From: Saccoglossus kowalevskii
Taxonomy: Eukaryota; Hemichordata; Enteropneusta; Harrimaniidae
Assembly (NCBI RefSeq): GCF_000003605.2
Contig: NW_003137823.1
Location: forward strand, 382,651 to 406,589
Direction of reading: 5' to 3'
Length of the DNA stretch: 23,939 bases
The notes under the pieces were generated by a model. The model was not told the DNA's origin. It did no database searches and was given only the letters and a program-made list of their open reading frames with translations. A program made the position numbers and the translations under genes. This document shows, piece by piece, positions 1 to 9,372 of the stretch (the first letter of the stretch is position 1; each line of letters starts with the position of its first letter).

Positions 1-94
1 AATTCGTGAACATATTTCTGGCTTAACGTTTCGAATGCGTTTTATTCAACGTTTTACAATAGACAATTAAATTGCAACAACAATTTATTTGTGT

Positions 95-225
95 TTGTTT
101 TTAGTCTGCAGCATCAGTATTTCGAGAATGTTTCAAACTCTTCTAAATTGTGAAACATAATGTGTTGATTCCATTAAAAAAAATATTTGCACTGTGACTG
201 AGCTCATTAATATTCATAATTGTAA
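95..225 (+). repeat. Dispersed repeat, copy 1
   Basis: Two blocks here recur in reverse orientation at about 16571-16780. Block one (about 100-136) contains GTCTGCAGCAT, then GTATTTCGAGAATGTTT. Block two (200-217) contains AGCTCATTAATATTCATA. Blocks occur in the same relative order in both copies, but the distance between them differs by roughly 85 bp, so one copy has an indel. This is a diverged interspersed repeat of unknown family; the ends are not defined because this copy may run off the window edge. Confidence 0.55.
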
Positions 226-266
226 ATGAGTTCTGTTAATTAATGAAGGAAATGTACGTAAATGAT

Positions 267-298
267 ATGCAAATTATTATGCAAATTAATATGCAAAT
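267..298 (+). promoter_or_regulatory. Three phased ATGCAAAT octamers
   Basis: The octamer ATGCAAAT occurs at 267-274, 279-286 and 291-298, exactly 12 bp apart. ATGCAAAT is the classical site for POU-domain (Oct) factors. In AT-rich DNA this may equally be a short tandem repeat with no regulatory role; no gene start is recognised nearby. Confidence 0.25.
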
Positions 299-887
299 TA
301 GTTGCAGCGCTATGCATTTTTTCTGGGGAGAACCCTGCTTCATTTAAAGTGCATCTTTAATAGAAGTTCATGTCCATCACAAATAACATTTATTGTATAT
401 ATCATTAATTATAGTGATCTATAAACTAATTTGGTTTTCTGGCCATGGTGTAAAAAAAAGTACTTGATAGGTAGGCAGGGTTTCCTTCATTTATATTTCC
501 TTTCTCAATGAGTTGCACTATTTAGTTTTTTTGTAGGCATAATTTAACTATAGTTGTGCAAAATTACATCTAAGTTGATTTACAGAATGTCCATTTGATC
601 CCATAGGCCACAGATCATTTTAAATATTTTAGAAAAAATATGAGAAAAACATTATGTGGGTGTAAAAGGTGACAAAAGTTGCTTTGTCTCAAAGGCTAAG
701 AAAGCACCATAACAGCTCGCTGACTTTGTGCGAGTCAAGATGAGAAAAGAAGACTGAATACTAGCAGTTTAATTATGGCTGTAGCCAAACTGATTTAGAG
801 TAGCTGTGAACTTGACAAAGTGGTAGGGTTCACAAGTGAAATTGAGATGAATTGACAAGATTTGTGAAATCCAAATTGTACTTAATT

Positions 888-1724
888 ACCGTACTCGTCC
901 GCGTTAGCACCCATGCCCGGTCAAGCCCCCCCCCCCCCACTTTTGCGCAATGTTTATATTCGGGGTCACATTCGGCAAAGCGCCCACCCTTTCAAAATGC
1001 CAATAATTTAAAACTTGGTCTTTGATCATTACTTAATGAATACTGGTAATCGTTTTTGTATCATGATACAGCGTGAATATCGACTGCCGTGAACATGTTG
1101 TGAATTGCTAGTTACCATTTAAAAAAAAAAAAAAACCATGTCGTTTATTCGCCAAAATCAATTCCAACGGATCGTACTTCGACATTGATGATTCACTTCC
1201 GCGTTGCGTTACCCTAGAGTCCTTGGGAATTTCCAAAGAATTGCGTTGGTACAACACAGCATTTTGATTGGATAATAACAGACTTGACCCATTAGGTCAA
1301 AGGACGTTGATGCAGGTTAAATGCAAATGGCGGAAAGTGCTTTTTATCGAGAGTTTGTGTATGATCCGACACATACGTCAGTGGCGATACTGATGAAGAC
1401 TTTGACTTTGACTGTGTTCCAACAGACTCAAATATTTTTAATCTCGTAAATTCAGGTGGTACGTAATTAATATTGTGTAAATAAAATGTGCATATTTGAC
1501 CATTTCTGTTTCTTCATTGTAAGAGTCAATGACGACGCACCTAATTTCGTAATTTTATTTTCCCTCAAATTTTCAAAGACGTAATATCCCCCTCAATCTG
1601 TCACGGTGAATTAAAATTGTCAGTTGCACTCTTTTCTGAGGGGGTCCTCGGGTAAGCGCCCACCCCTAAAAAATCCTGATTTTATGAGTTGAGGATCCTG
1701 GGCTCTAACGCGGTCGAGTACGGT
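888..1724. mobile_element. 837-bp TIR DNA transposon or MITE
   Basis: The two ends are inverted repeats of 25 bp (888-912 and 1700-1724), matching at 22 of 25 positions and starting ACCGTACTCG, then CCGCGTTAG after one variable base. Both ends are flanked by AATT (884-887 and 1725-1728), a plausible 4-bp target duplication. Just inside each end lies a direct copy of AAGCGCCCACCC (about 978-989 and 1652-1663). The interior has a run of 13 C (926-938) and a short coding-like segment at 1321-1467 but no intact transposase. It looks like a non-autonomous DNA transposon; superfamily not recognised. Confidence 0.65.
1321..1467 (+). pseudogene. Possible transposase 5' exon remnant
   Basis: An ATG at 1321 (second ATG at 1327) opens a 42-codon frame starting MQMAESAFYREF. 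Just downstream, another frame reads SGDTDEDFDFDCVPT and stays open to a good splice donor, GGTG|GTACGT, near 1468. The acidic stretch resembles the N-terminal acidic regions common in transposase genes, and the two frames are offset, as a decayed gene would be. It lies wholly inside the inverted-repeat element. No catalytic domain is present, so the assignment is inference only. Confidence 0.25.
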
Positions 1725-4025
1725 AATTTCAACAAATACACAAACACAGAGAATTATTTTTTCAACCAGGTGTTAGTCTTTTCTAAAGCTACTTAACTGG
1801 TACTTTCTTTGCAGAGGTCCATTAAATAATATATTTTTGCTGATGTTTATTAGTACCCTTTGTGCTTCCGTGTGTCCATGCGTGTGTGTGTGTGTGCGTG
1901 CGTCCGGACCTATATCTTAGACATGCCTGGACTGATTGCATTCAAACTTCACACATACATCGACATAATATTATACATATGCACATCAATTTGTATCATG
2001 ATCTGATTAAAGATGGCCAAATGTTTGCCATTTGTGTGCTAAAATGAACATCATGACATACCGGTAGATATATAACTGATTCAAAATGGTCAAATGGAAG
2101 CCATTTTTTAAATCATCAAAAATCAAGCATTTCTGTGTGTTTCGGTTGGTGCATACATTGTAGGTTTAGGGACATTGATGTAAAAAAATTGATGTGGGAC
2201 AACACACAACAAAATCATTTATGTAACTTGCATTATTTATCAAATCATTATATGTTATAAATCACAACTATTAGGAACTTTTGTGATATCTCTACATTAT
2301 CACACTATAATGTAATCCTCTATTCACCTGTAAATTTATTTCTGCTAAAAGCTTTCAAATTTAGCTAAATTGGTAATTGTGATGAGAAATACCTAACAGC
2401 ATCACATTGGGTATGGAGAAGGGGTTAGATGCTGCATGCAATATTGTGTTCAGTTGGCCTTCACATTATGTTGCCAGAGACCCAGTTTGATGCTGCAATG
2501 ATTCATTATTGTTTAATTAACTAGAATAAATTTGATGAAAAAGACATTCCCTTTATTTTGTTCTGGTATACTTGCATGTATTCACCAATTACTGTGTTTG
2601 CTCTATTAGTAGCACATGCATTTAAATTACAGATATGTTTCTGTGGTTAATAATTCAGCTTACAATTAGTACAATGCTTAGTTTACTTGTATTAAAGATT
2701 ATATCCATTCCAGGCAGTCAGGTTGATGACATTGAAACCGTAATTCAATTACAGTAATGGAAGGAGAGTTCCCCCATTATTACATAACACATTTCACAGG
2801 TTTTACTGTATTATTTGAAAACTTACACCTCATTGTTTTGCCCATCACCATGACAATAGAGCAGAGTGCTGCCAACTAAAATGAGTCTCATGGAGGTATA
2901 GGTGATAACTGCTCACACTGTGTTAATTACCTCACATGCAAATTACAACAATTATACATTCTATAATATATAACCCCTTTTAACCTCCATGGTAGGATTT
3001 AATAGAAAGCTTTTTATATGTGTCATCTATGGTTCTCAACTGATTACACTCAGTAAGCAGAATTCCTTTAAAATAGAGATATATTACAGGAATTATTGAT
3101 ACTGTTTAAAAAGAAAAATCAATTGTAGGTTTTAGTTTATAGGAGATTGAACCCTGTATACTTGATTAAATAAAGAATGCAATCTATCTGTGTGTCCCAA
3201 ACTACCTTTACTTATCATAAGTGATGCTCCTAAGGTCTCAAAAACAGACAATTTAAACTATTTAATTTAAATTATTTACTACTGGTATTATAAGTTGTGT
3301 CATTTGTTGCTTTCTTGTCAATCTTATCAAAATTAATGTGAAAATAATATTCATTGGATTATAATGTAGACCATGGTCTATGACTCTCTAATCCCTTGAT
3401 TACACCAGCCCATCATTTACTATGCATGCAAATGTGTACCAGAGTCCTAACCCTAGCTCCATAATTAGAGAACAAGACCTGATTTTGTTATGTGGGTGAT
3501 TTAACTAAATAAGGGTGATTTGCAAACCAAAATGCAAATGTGCCCCAGACATTTGAACAATGCATCCCTGCAAGCAAGATAAACATTCTCACTTACAATA
3601 ACATGAGGAGTTCCATTATAGCTATTATTACATCATCCAGTCCCCAGTGTTCTAAATCTGTCTATTGTTTGCATATATAGTTGAGATTAACCACTAAAAC
3701 AACAAAGTCAGGCTCCATGCATGGCTTCACCCACTGTTTTACCATGGAACTAATTTACTAATTTATACATATATATATAGCTTTTCCTTTTATCTTAAAA
3801 CAAACCACTACACAAGCGCAATTAATGGTAGTTTTGACTTTCGCCTCAGCTCATTATCAATTGTATAAAGATCACATTGATTAAATAGTTAATTTGTTTT
3901 TCAGACAAATTTTAAGTGTTTATATACGCCAAAGTTTTCCCTGTGGAAATAATTCATTCTATTGACCAAAATGAGGAAGTTGAATATGTAAAACATTTCA
4001 ATAATTTACTAATATTAAGTGGAAT

Positions 4026-4046
4026 GTATATATATATATATATATA
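4026..4046. repeat. (TA)n microsatellite
   Basis: An uninterrupted alternation of T and A of about 20 bases. Other TA tracts are near 3768, 9530-9550 and 11259-11272. Confidence 0.9.
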
Positions 4047-4195
4047 GACTTATCAAAACTTGAAGTCAGTCTGATGATGGGTTATCACCTCATTAACAAT
4101 TACATCATCCTTTGTTAGACCAACCTAGATATGATTGGTTGCTGAGATGACCAATCACAATAGCATAACACCTCAGAATGAGTAGTGCTTCACAC

Positions 4196-4222
4196 CAGGG
4201 AGCTGTTCATTACAGCTCCCTG
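4196..4222. repeat. Perfect 10-bp hairpin
   Basis: CAGGGAGCTG at 4196-4205 is the exact reverse complement of CAGCTCCCTG at 4213-4222, with a 7-base loop. It stands out from the AT-rich surroundings and lies about 160 bp before the first recognised exon of gene 1. Function unknown; it may be a transposon relic. Confidence 0.5.
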
Positions 4223-4384
4223 TTCACACATACCTCATTGTTTTACCCTTCAAAACCAGCCACTGGATCAAAGATGATTTCATAATAACCACAGCAGTCA
4301 CTTAGTTAAGACATACTGAGCTGATTTTATTATTATTTCTCACTTAGTGGTTTACTTACTATGCGTTTCAATGTTTGTTAACAG

Positions 4385-4494
4385 TTGGAAAAGATCAACA
4401 CCAATCATGGATGGTAATATTGGACAATATCACTGTCCATATCCGTATGCCGTCAGGAGAACTCGTAAATACATCAATCAGTACAGGTCTTCAG
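4385..4494 (+). CDS. Gene 1 exon A
   Basis: The acceptor is TTTGTTAACAG and the donor is TTCAG|GTTAGT. The frame used reads MDGNIGQYHCPYPY from 4407 and then a basic tract RRTRKYINQYR. It runs through the junction into exon B as RSSGYGVTPYYPY, so the phase fits. A second frame of this exon is also open but does not continue into exon B. The same frame stays open upstream of the acceptor to a TGA at 4317, with another ATG at 4371, so an unspliced alternative start is possible. Confidence 0.6.
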
Positions 4495-7400
4495 GTTAGT
4501 ACTTACAGTATTTATTGTACATTCACTGTTCAGATTGATGTATTATATCTAACATGTGTGCAGTCCCAATTTGTGTGTGAATTCACTTGTTACACAGTCC
4601 ATATATGATAGCCCCAACCCTTGCACTTCTTGTGATTCCACCTAAATGGACTATACATGCTAATACGTACATGTACAAAAAATATCTAGTACAAGAAAAG
4701 CCATGTGCTTACTTTATAATCTCCAGCAGTGTTCAGGTTGTCATAATATTTATGTACATTACATAAAACTCTCAATGACAGAATTCTACTGCGCAGAAGA
4801 CCGTAGTGGTGTTTGTAATCTATAAAAAGGGATATTCACTTGCTTTGAAATTCAAAGAAGAAACAAATTGTTTTGTAAACTTGGTATATTCATTGAATTT
4901 TAATTTAGTGCGTTTTGCTATCAGTGAAAATAATAACCCAGTAAATAATTACAAATGTAAACCCTGTATGGTATTAATAAATTCCTGACTAACTCTGTTT
5001 ATTCTAGGTTATGGTGTGACACCATATTATCCCTATACAGTAGCAGAAAGCAGGAGAGCTGTGTCAGTCAATGCTGTGCTAGCAACTCAACAAATTGAGG
5101 AGCCACTAGACTTCAGTTTAAAACCCAAGGCCCCGGAGGATCTTCAGCCAATAGATTACAGTTGTCGTAAGACTTCTGAGGAAGAACCAGAAGATTTGTC
5201 TGTGAGGAAACAAAATGATGTATGTACCTGTTCCATTGTCGATGTGAAATCAGAGAATGGAAAGCATGCAGATCACCGGGATAGACAACCAGAAGTTCAG
5301 ACAGACATGGCGTCTGAGTCTGAGGCAGCACCAGTGTCAGATGCAGCATGGGTACCGGAGACTGCAACTAAATCAGAGACGGAAACAGAACCAGTTACAG
5401 CAACAGAACCAGTTACAGCAACAGAACCAGAGGCAACAGAGGTAGAACATCAATCCAGGCTGGAAATGGAGGAATGCAGCTCAACAAGAGGTGGCAAGAC
5501 ACCATCAATAACAGATCACTCAGATGTAGTAATTAAGATGGAGTGTGATACTAATGAACAAAACGAATTGACAACAGTTGGTGATTCTGAGAACACTATT
5601 GAAATAGTTTGTCGACAGTGTGGAGATGCAAATGTTGAACAACTATTTATTGCGATGGTGTGCAAACATATGCGGTGCTGGAAGTGCATTGTCAAGTCAC
5701 GAAATTGTACATGTCAAGGAATTGACCATGGTAAGTGAAATTATTCATACTTGTGATGACTGTTTTTTTAAGTAAACAGTAGAGCCCTAACAAATGGGAA
5801 ATGATCTCTTCTGAAATTTGTTGGCACTGTACTTTTGGACGTTTTTAAATTGTGCATCGCTGTTACTGTAAAAATGTTTGTACTGTTTTGTATAAAATTC
5901 ATTTTCACTGATGTAAAATGTTGAATGTAAAAAAACAGAAAAAAGGTATATTCGCCGGATTTTATTTTCGCTGAATCATTCCTTCAGCGAGAATAGCGAA
6001 AATGAATTTCAAGCGAAAATAAAGCATTTTACAGTACTTTTACTGTGGTTCTAGGGAGTCACAATGACTTTCACTGGGGTCCCAAGGAGTCACAGTGACT
6101 TTCACTGGAGTCCCAGTGACTTTCACTGGTGTCCTAGTGACTCGTCTTGGTTTCCCGAGAGTCACAGAGACTTCAAAAAATTAGGTCTCGCACACGCTCT
6201 CAAATTAGTGTTTCTAACAACTGAATTATTTGGTTGTGTTTCAGATTCTGGTGCTGAACTTGACACTGCAAGCTACCCAGAAGAGCCTATAGATGAGACT
6301 GCAAGGAAACCAGCAGATGGAGGTCAGACTGATGCTACATGGAGAAATGAGAAACATCACAGCAATGAAACAGTGGAAAATGATAACAGTGATACATTGC
6401 TTAATGATCAGAAGGTGATGGAAGATCCACTAAATAGCACTGCAGAACAGAAAGATGAAACCAGCGAAAAAATGAATGATTCTAAAGACAGTGGGGAAGA
6501 AAACATAAGTACTGATCAAATTCCTGATGAACAATCCACAAATGTACCAAAGAATGACGCTGCGAAAAAATCCAGAAAAAGAAAGTATGGAGGGAGAAGG
6601 AGGGGAAGAAGTAGGAAATGCAAAAAGGCTAGGGTTCATCGTGATGAGGAGTCCTCTCCTGCGTTGGAAATGACAGAACCGAGCAGTACAGAAAATGTGG
6701 ACGATTCTGAGATATGTGAACATAATGGCAATGAGGACACTACTAATGAGTTATGTGAACATAATGGCAATGAGGACACTACTAATGAGATATGTGAACA
6801 TAATGGCAATGAGGACACTACTAATGAGATATGTGAACATAATGGCAATGAGGACACTACTAATGAGATATGTGAACATAATGGCAATGAGGACACTACT
6901 AATGAGACACATAGCACGCAGGAATCAACAACAGTAATATACCAACATACTGAAGAGAATGATTCACTCTCGGTACATGTTTCTCCAATCAAGGAAAAGG
7001 GAGATGATGATATAACCACTGCCTCAATAAATACTACATCTAAAGATCTACTGACCACTCCCTCAATGGTCAAAAAAGATAGTGTGACAGATATTGTTGA
7101 ACCAATAAACAAAAATGACAATATGACCAGTGAATCAGTTGCCCCTGCTATCACAAGTGATAATGAAAATCCAGAGTTATCAGGAGTGAATAGTGTAGCC
7201 TCTGTGATGGACAATAATACTTTGGCCATTAGACCACTCACGAATACACTGCTGGTCAGTGATGATGCTACCATGACACCCCAGGTTGAGGACAATGTTG
7301 CCAGTGTACCAGTGGTCAAGGAAGATGCAACCAGTGTACAAGAGGTCAAGGAAGATGCTACCAGTGTATCAGAGGTCAACGAAGATACTACCAGTGTATC

Positions 7401-9372
7401 ACAGGTCAACGACAATGCTACCAGTGTACCAGAGGTCAATTACAATGCTACAAGTGTACCAGAGGTCAACGAAGATGCTACAAGTGTACCAGAGGTCAAT
7501 TACAATGCCACAAGTGTACTGGAGGTCAACGAAGATGCTACAAGTGTACCAGAAGTCAACGAAGATGCCACAAGTGTACTGGAGGTCAACGAAGATGCTG
7601 CAAGTGTACTGGAGGTCAACGAAGATGCTGCAAGTGTACCTGAAGTCAATGAAGATGCTACCAGTATACCAGAGGTCAGTGACGATGCTACAAGTGTACC
7701 AGTGGTCAATGAAGATGCTACAAGTGTACCAGAGGTCAACAAAGATGCTACAAGTGTACCAGAGGTCAACGAAGATGCTACAAGTGTACCATTGGTCAAC
7801 AAAAATGCTACCAGTAGACCACTGGTCAATGAAGATGCTACAATTACAACACAGCTGAATAATGATGCTACCATTACGACAAAGCTCAGTAAAGATTCAA
7901 CTATTGCACCATTGGTCGTTGACAATGTTTCTGCAGCCAAGTCTGTTGATTGGTGGGACACTGAGAAATCTGAGAAAATGGAAACCAGAAGTAAACCAGT
8001 AGTAGTCCACACAAGTCCACTTGCCATCTTAAGTGGTGATGACTTCTCTAATAGACACAAGATTGCTCTGGTTAGAGCTTTCCTGCTGGTCAACTACAAG
8101 AATGCTCCAATGTCTCAAGTCAAGGTCAAACGATCACAGCTGATACAGGAATTTGATGACTACTGTGAACATCACGGTTTTAAGGACCATGTGTACGTAG
8201 ATGGTGTGCTTATCACGTATGCATCTTTGACAACTTTCCAGGACTGTGTTTATGTTGGAAAGTCCAAGTTTTTCGTTGGCATAGTGAAAGCATCACCAGC
8301 ACCTATCTTGGGACTCTTTAAGCCTGAGGCTGTACTTGATGTGGAAGATTTTGAAACTGCTGCCATCGATTTCTTGGCCCGAAATTATGAAATTTGTCCT
8401 GATAACTGCATTCCAGCAGACTCCATTGCAGTGCATTTTATTCAAGAGTGTGATGACAGGAAGTTGAAGTTGCCGCCTTCGCTGTCTGGAAAAATGTACT
8501 TGACTCGACAGCTGGGATTGCATCAGTGTGCTGCGTCTTTCCGTAACTGCAAATACGATGAATCAATTATGACTGTTCAAGGTTTGAAACGAAAAGTAAT
8601 GCACCACGATAATAAGAAGAAAGCATCTACAAATAACAAACATCCTGCAGGGAGTGTACTTGAGCCGCCAGCTAACAGAACACTTGGTGGACGTCCAACA
8701 AAAGAAGCAGCGGAGAACAAGAAGAACAGTGCAAATCAGGAGAGCAGTGTTCCTAACGAGGTCATCACGTACGCACAAGTGTATGAATATTTATTCCGTG
8801 CATTCATATTACTCAATTACCAAATCTGCAACGACAGTAATATCAAAATAAGCTTCAAATCAATTGAGAAAGCGTTTCGACGAGAATGTGACGAAGACGG
8901 GCGTCAGAGGTTTCCACTGACAATTCTTCATAAATTACGCATAATCGGAATCGTCAAGATGAACTTCCCAGAGTGCTTCTGCGATCAAGGAAATTTCGTA
9001 AAGCTGCTATCAAAGTCTTCAAATTGCTCTCTGACTGATATGCTGGATGCTACGAAGCCTGTTGATTATTTAACACTTGCCTCTTACTTCATTAGCAAAA
9101 ACTTTCATAGTAGCCCCGAAGAATGCATGTTGGCTTCAGATATCGTCACATCATTTAAAGAACAGTGTGCTGCACACAGTCTGTTGATACCACCTGTGTT
9201 TCAGAATGATCAGATTCTACAGAACATGGTTGGTAATATATGCATAGCTCTTTTTAAGAAGTGTACATATGACAGCAAGATCGATATTGTTTGTGGTATA
9301 AGCAGAAAAGTAGCTTCTAAGCAAATAGATCTAGACTTAGAGCTGGAGCAGGAAGAGGAGGATGATGAATAA
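4407..9372 (+). CDS. RING-like, CtBP-motif, four-module nuclear protein
   Basis: Three exons join in frame: 4385-4494 (coding from ATG 4407), 5008-5730 and 6245-9372, giving about 1312 residues. The introns begin GTTAGT and GTAAGT and end TTCTAG and TTTCAG. Order along the protein: Tyr/Arg-rich N-terminus; three motifs PLDFSLK (62-68), PIDYSCRK (77-84) and PEDLSVRK (90-97) of the PxDLS CtBP-binding type; an acidic, Thr/Glu-rich linker; a RING-like cluster (231-265); a basic NLS-like stretch (about 378-404); five 13-residue repeats (427-491); 22 ten-residue repeats (612-831); four related modules (about 872-960, 969-1058, 1113-1198, 1209-1296); and an acidic tail EQEEEDDE. The modules loosely recall RFX-type winged helices. 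Likely a nuclear regulator. Exon 1 begins with an acceptor, so upstream exons may exist. Confidence 0.7.
5008..5730 (+). CDS. Gene 1 exon B: CtBP-like motifs and RING-like cluster
   Basis: The exon lies between TTCTAG|GT and CCATG|GTAAGT. It encodes the three PxD[F/Y/L]S motifs within 36 residues, then a Glu/Thr/Ala-rich acidic linker containing near-identical short repeats EPVTAT, and ends with CRQC (231-234), CKHMRCWKC (248-256) and NCTC (262-265). The spacing C-x2-C-x13-C-x-H-x2-C-x2-C-x6-C-x-C matches the first six ligands of a C3HC4 RING, but the last pair is C-x-C rather than C-x2-C, and the domain is short. It may be a degenerate RING or a different zinc knuckle. Confidence 0.75.
5864..6036. 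repeat. Small foldback repeat in intron B-C
   Basis: TACTGTAAAAATG at 5864-5876 pairs with CATTTTACAGTA at 6025-6036. Between them lie several inverted ATTTTCGC and GCGAAAAT units (about 5966-6020), including a TTCGCTGAA and TTCAGCGA pair. This pattern is typical of small non-autonomous elements (MITEs) in invertebrate introns. No target duplication was established. Confidence 0.4.
6054..6165 (+). repeat. Intronic GTGACTTTCACTGG tandem repeat
   Basis: Imperfect tandem units of about 20-30 bp built on AGTGACTTTCACTGG and GTCCCA run up to about 80 bp before the exon C acceptor. They happen to be open in the exon C frame, extending an apparent open frame upstream to 6064, but this is intron: the TTTCAG acceptor at 6239-6244 and the phase match to exon B place the exon start at 6245. 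Confidence 0.6.
6245..9372 (+). CDS. Gene 1 exon C: repeats and C-terminal modules
   Basis: One 3.1-kb terminal exon runs from the TTTCAG acceptor to TAA at 9370-9372. It opens with an acidic, Asn/Thr/Glu-rich region, followed by a Lys/Arg-rich stretch containing KSRKRKYGGRRRGR, the two minisatellite-encoded regions, and from about 8041 the conserved part. Aligned by eye, module 1 (RAFLLVNY ... FQDCVYV) matches module 3 (RAFILLNY ... FPECFCD), and module 2 (NCKYDESIMTVQGLKRKV) matches module 4 (KCTYDSKIDIVCGISRKV). So the C-terminus is a duplicated two-module unit. Confidence 0.85.
6712..6906 (+). repeat. 5 x 39-bp coding minisatellite
   Basis: Five head-to-tail units of exactly 39 bp encode ICEHNGNEDTTNE (one unit has Leu for Ile). 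The units are nearly identical at the nucleotide level, which points to recent expansion or homogenisation. Because 39 is a multiple of three, copy-number change keeps the frame. The antisense and +2 frames are also open across the repeat, which creates shadow open frames. Confidence 0.95.
7267..7926 (+). repeat. 22 x 30-bp coding minisatellite
   Basis: Twenty-two consecutive 30-bp units without an indel encode the decapeptide consensus ATSVPEVNED. Central units are close to identical; the first and the last four (for example ATITTQLNND and STIAPLVVDN) are the most diverged, the usual pattern for arrays homogenised from the middle. Variants such as VPEVNYN and VLEVNED alternate, suggesting some spread as 60-bp dimers. 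The Ser/Thr-rich acidic product should be disordered. Confidence 0.95.

Larger units (their letters stand above)
1..887. other. AT-rich non-coding flank
   Basis: No open frame with codon character or paired splice sites was seen here. The stretch is AT-rich with many ATTAAT and ATTTAA runs. The only structure noted is the dispersed-repeat block near the left end and the octamer cluster, both listed separately. It could be intergenic, or an upstream intron of the plus-strand gene, since that gene's first recognisable exon opens with a splice acceptor. Confidence 0.5.
1729..4384. other. AT-rich non-coding stretch upstream of gene 1
   Basis: No coding exon could be supported. The stretch contains a GT microsatellite (about 1881-1901), TA-rich tracts near 3766-3778 and 4026-4046, isolated ATGCAAAT octamers, and a short perfect hairpin at 4196-4222. 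An upstream, probably untranslated exon of gene 1 may lie here, but no convincing donor-exon pair was identified. Confidence 0.5.

Noticed and set aside
4806-4988. 60-codon frame between exons A and B
   Set aside because: It sits inside the intron whose flanking exons join in phase; composition is intron-like.
6064-6244. Apparent upstream extension of exon C (open frame starting at 6064)
   Set aside because: It is intron with a tandem repeat. A TTTCAG acceptor at 6244 and phase agreement with the exon B donor show that coding resumes at 6245.
7267-7926. CRISPR-like regular repeat spacing
   Set aside because: Units are contiguous without unique spacers, lie inside an exon, and the genome is eukaryotic.
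6636-8093. Long antisense and +2-frame open frames over the minisatellites (80-267 codons)
   Set aside because: The 39-bp and 30-bp periods are multiples of three, so several frames stay open together; these are shadows of the real exon.
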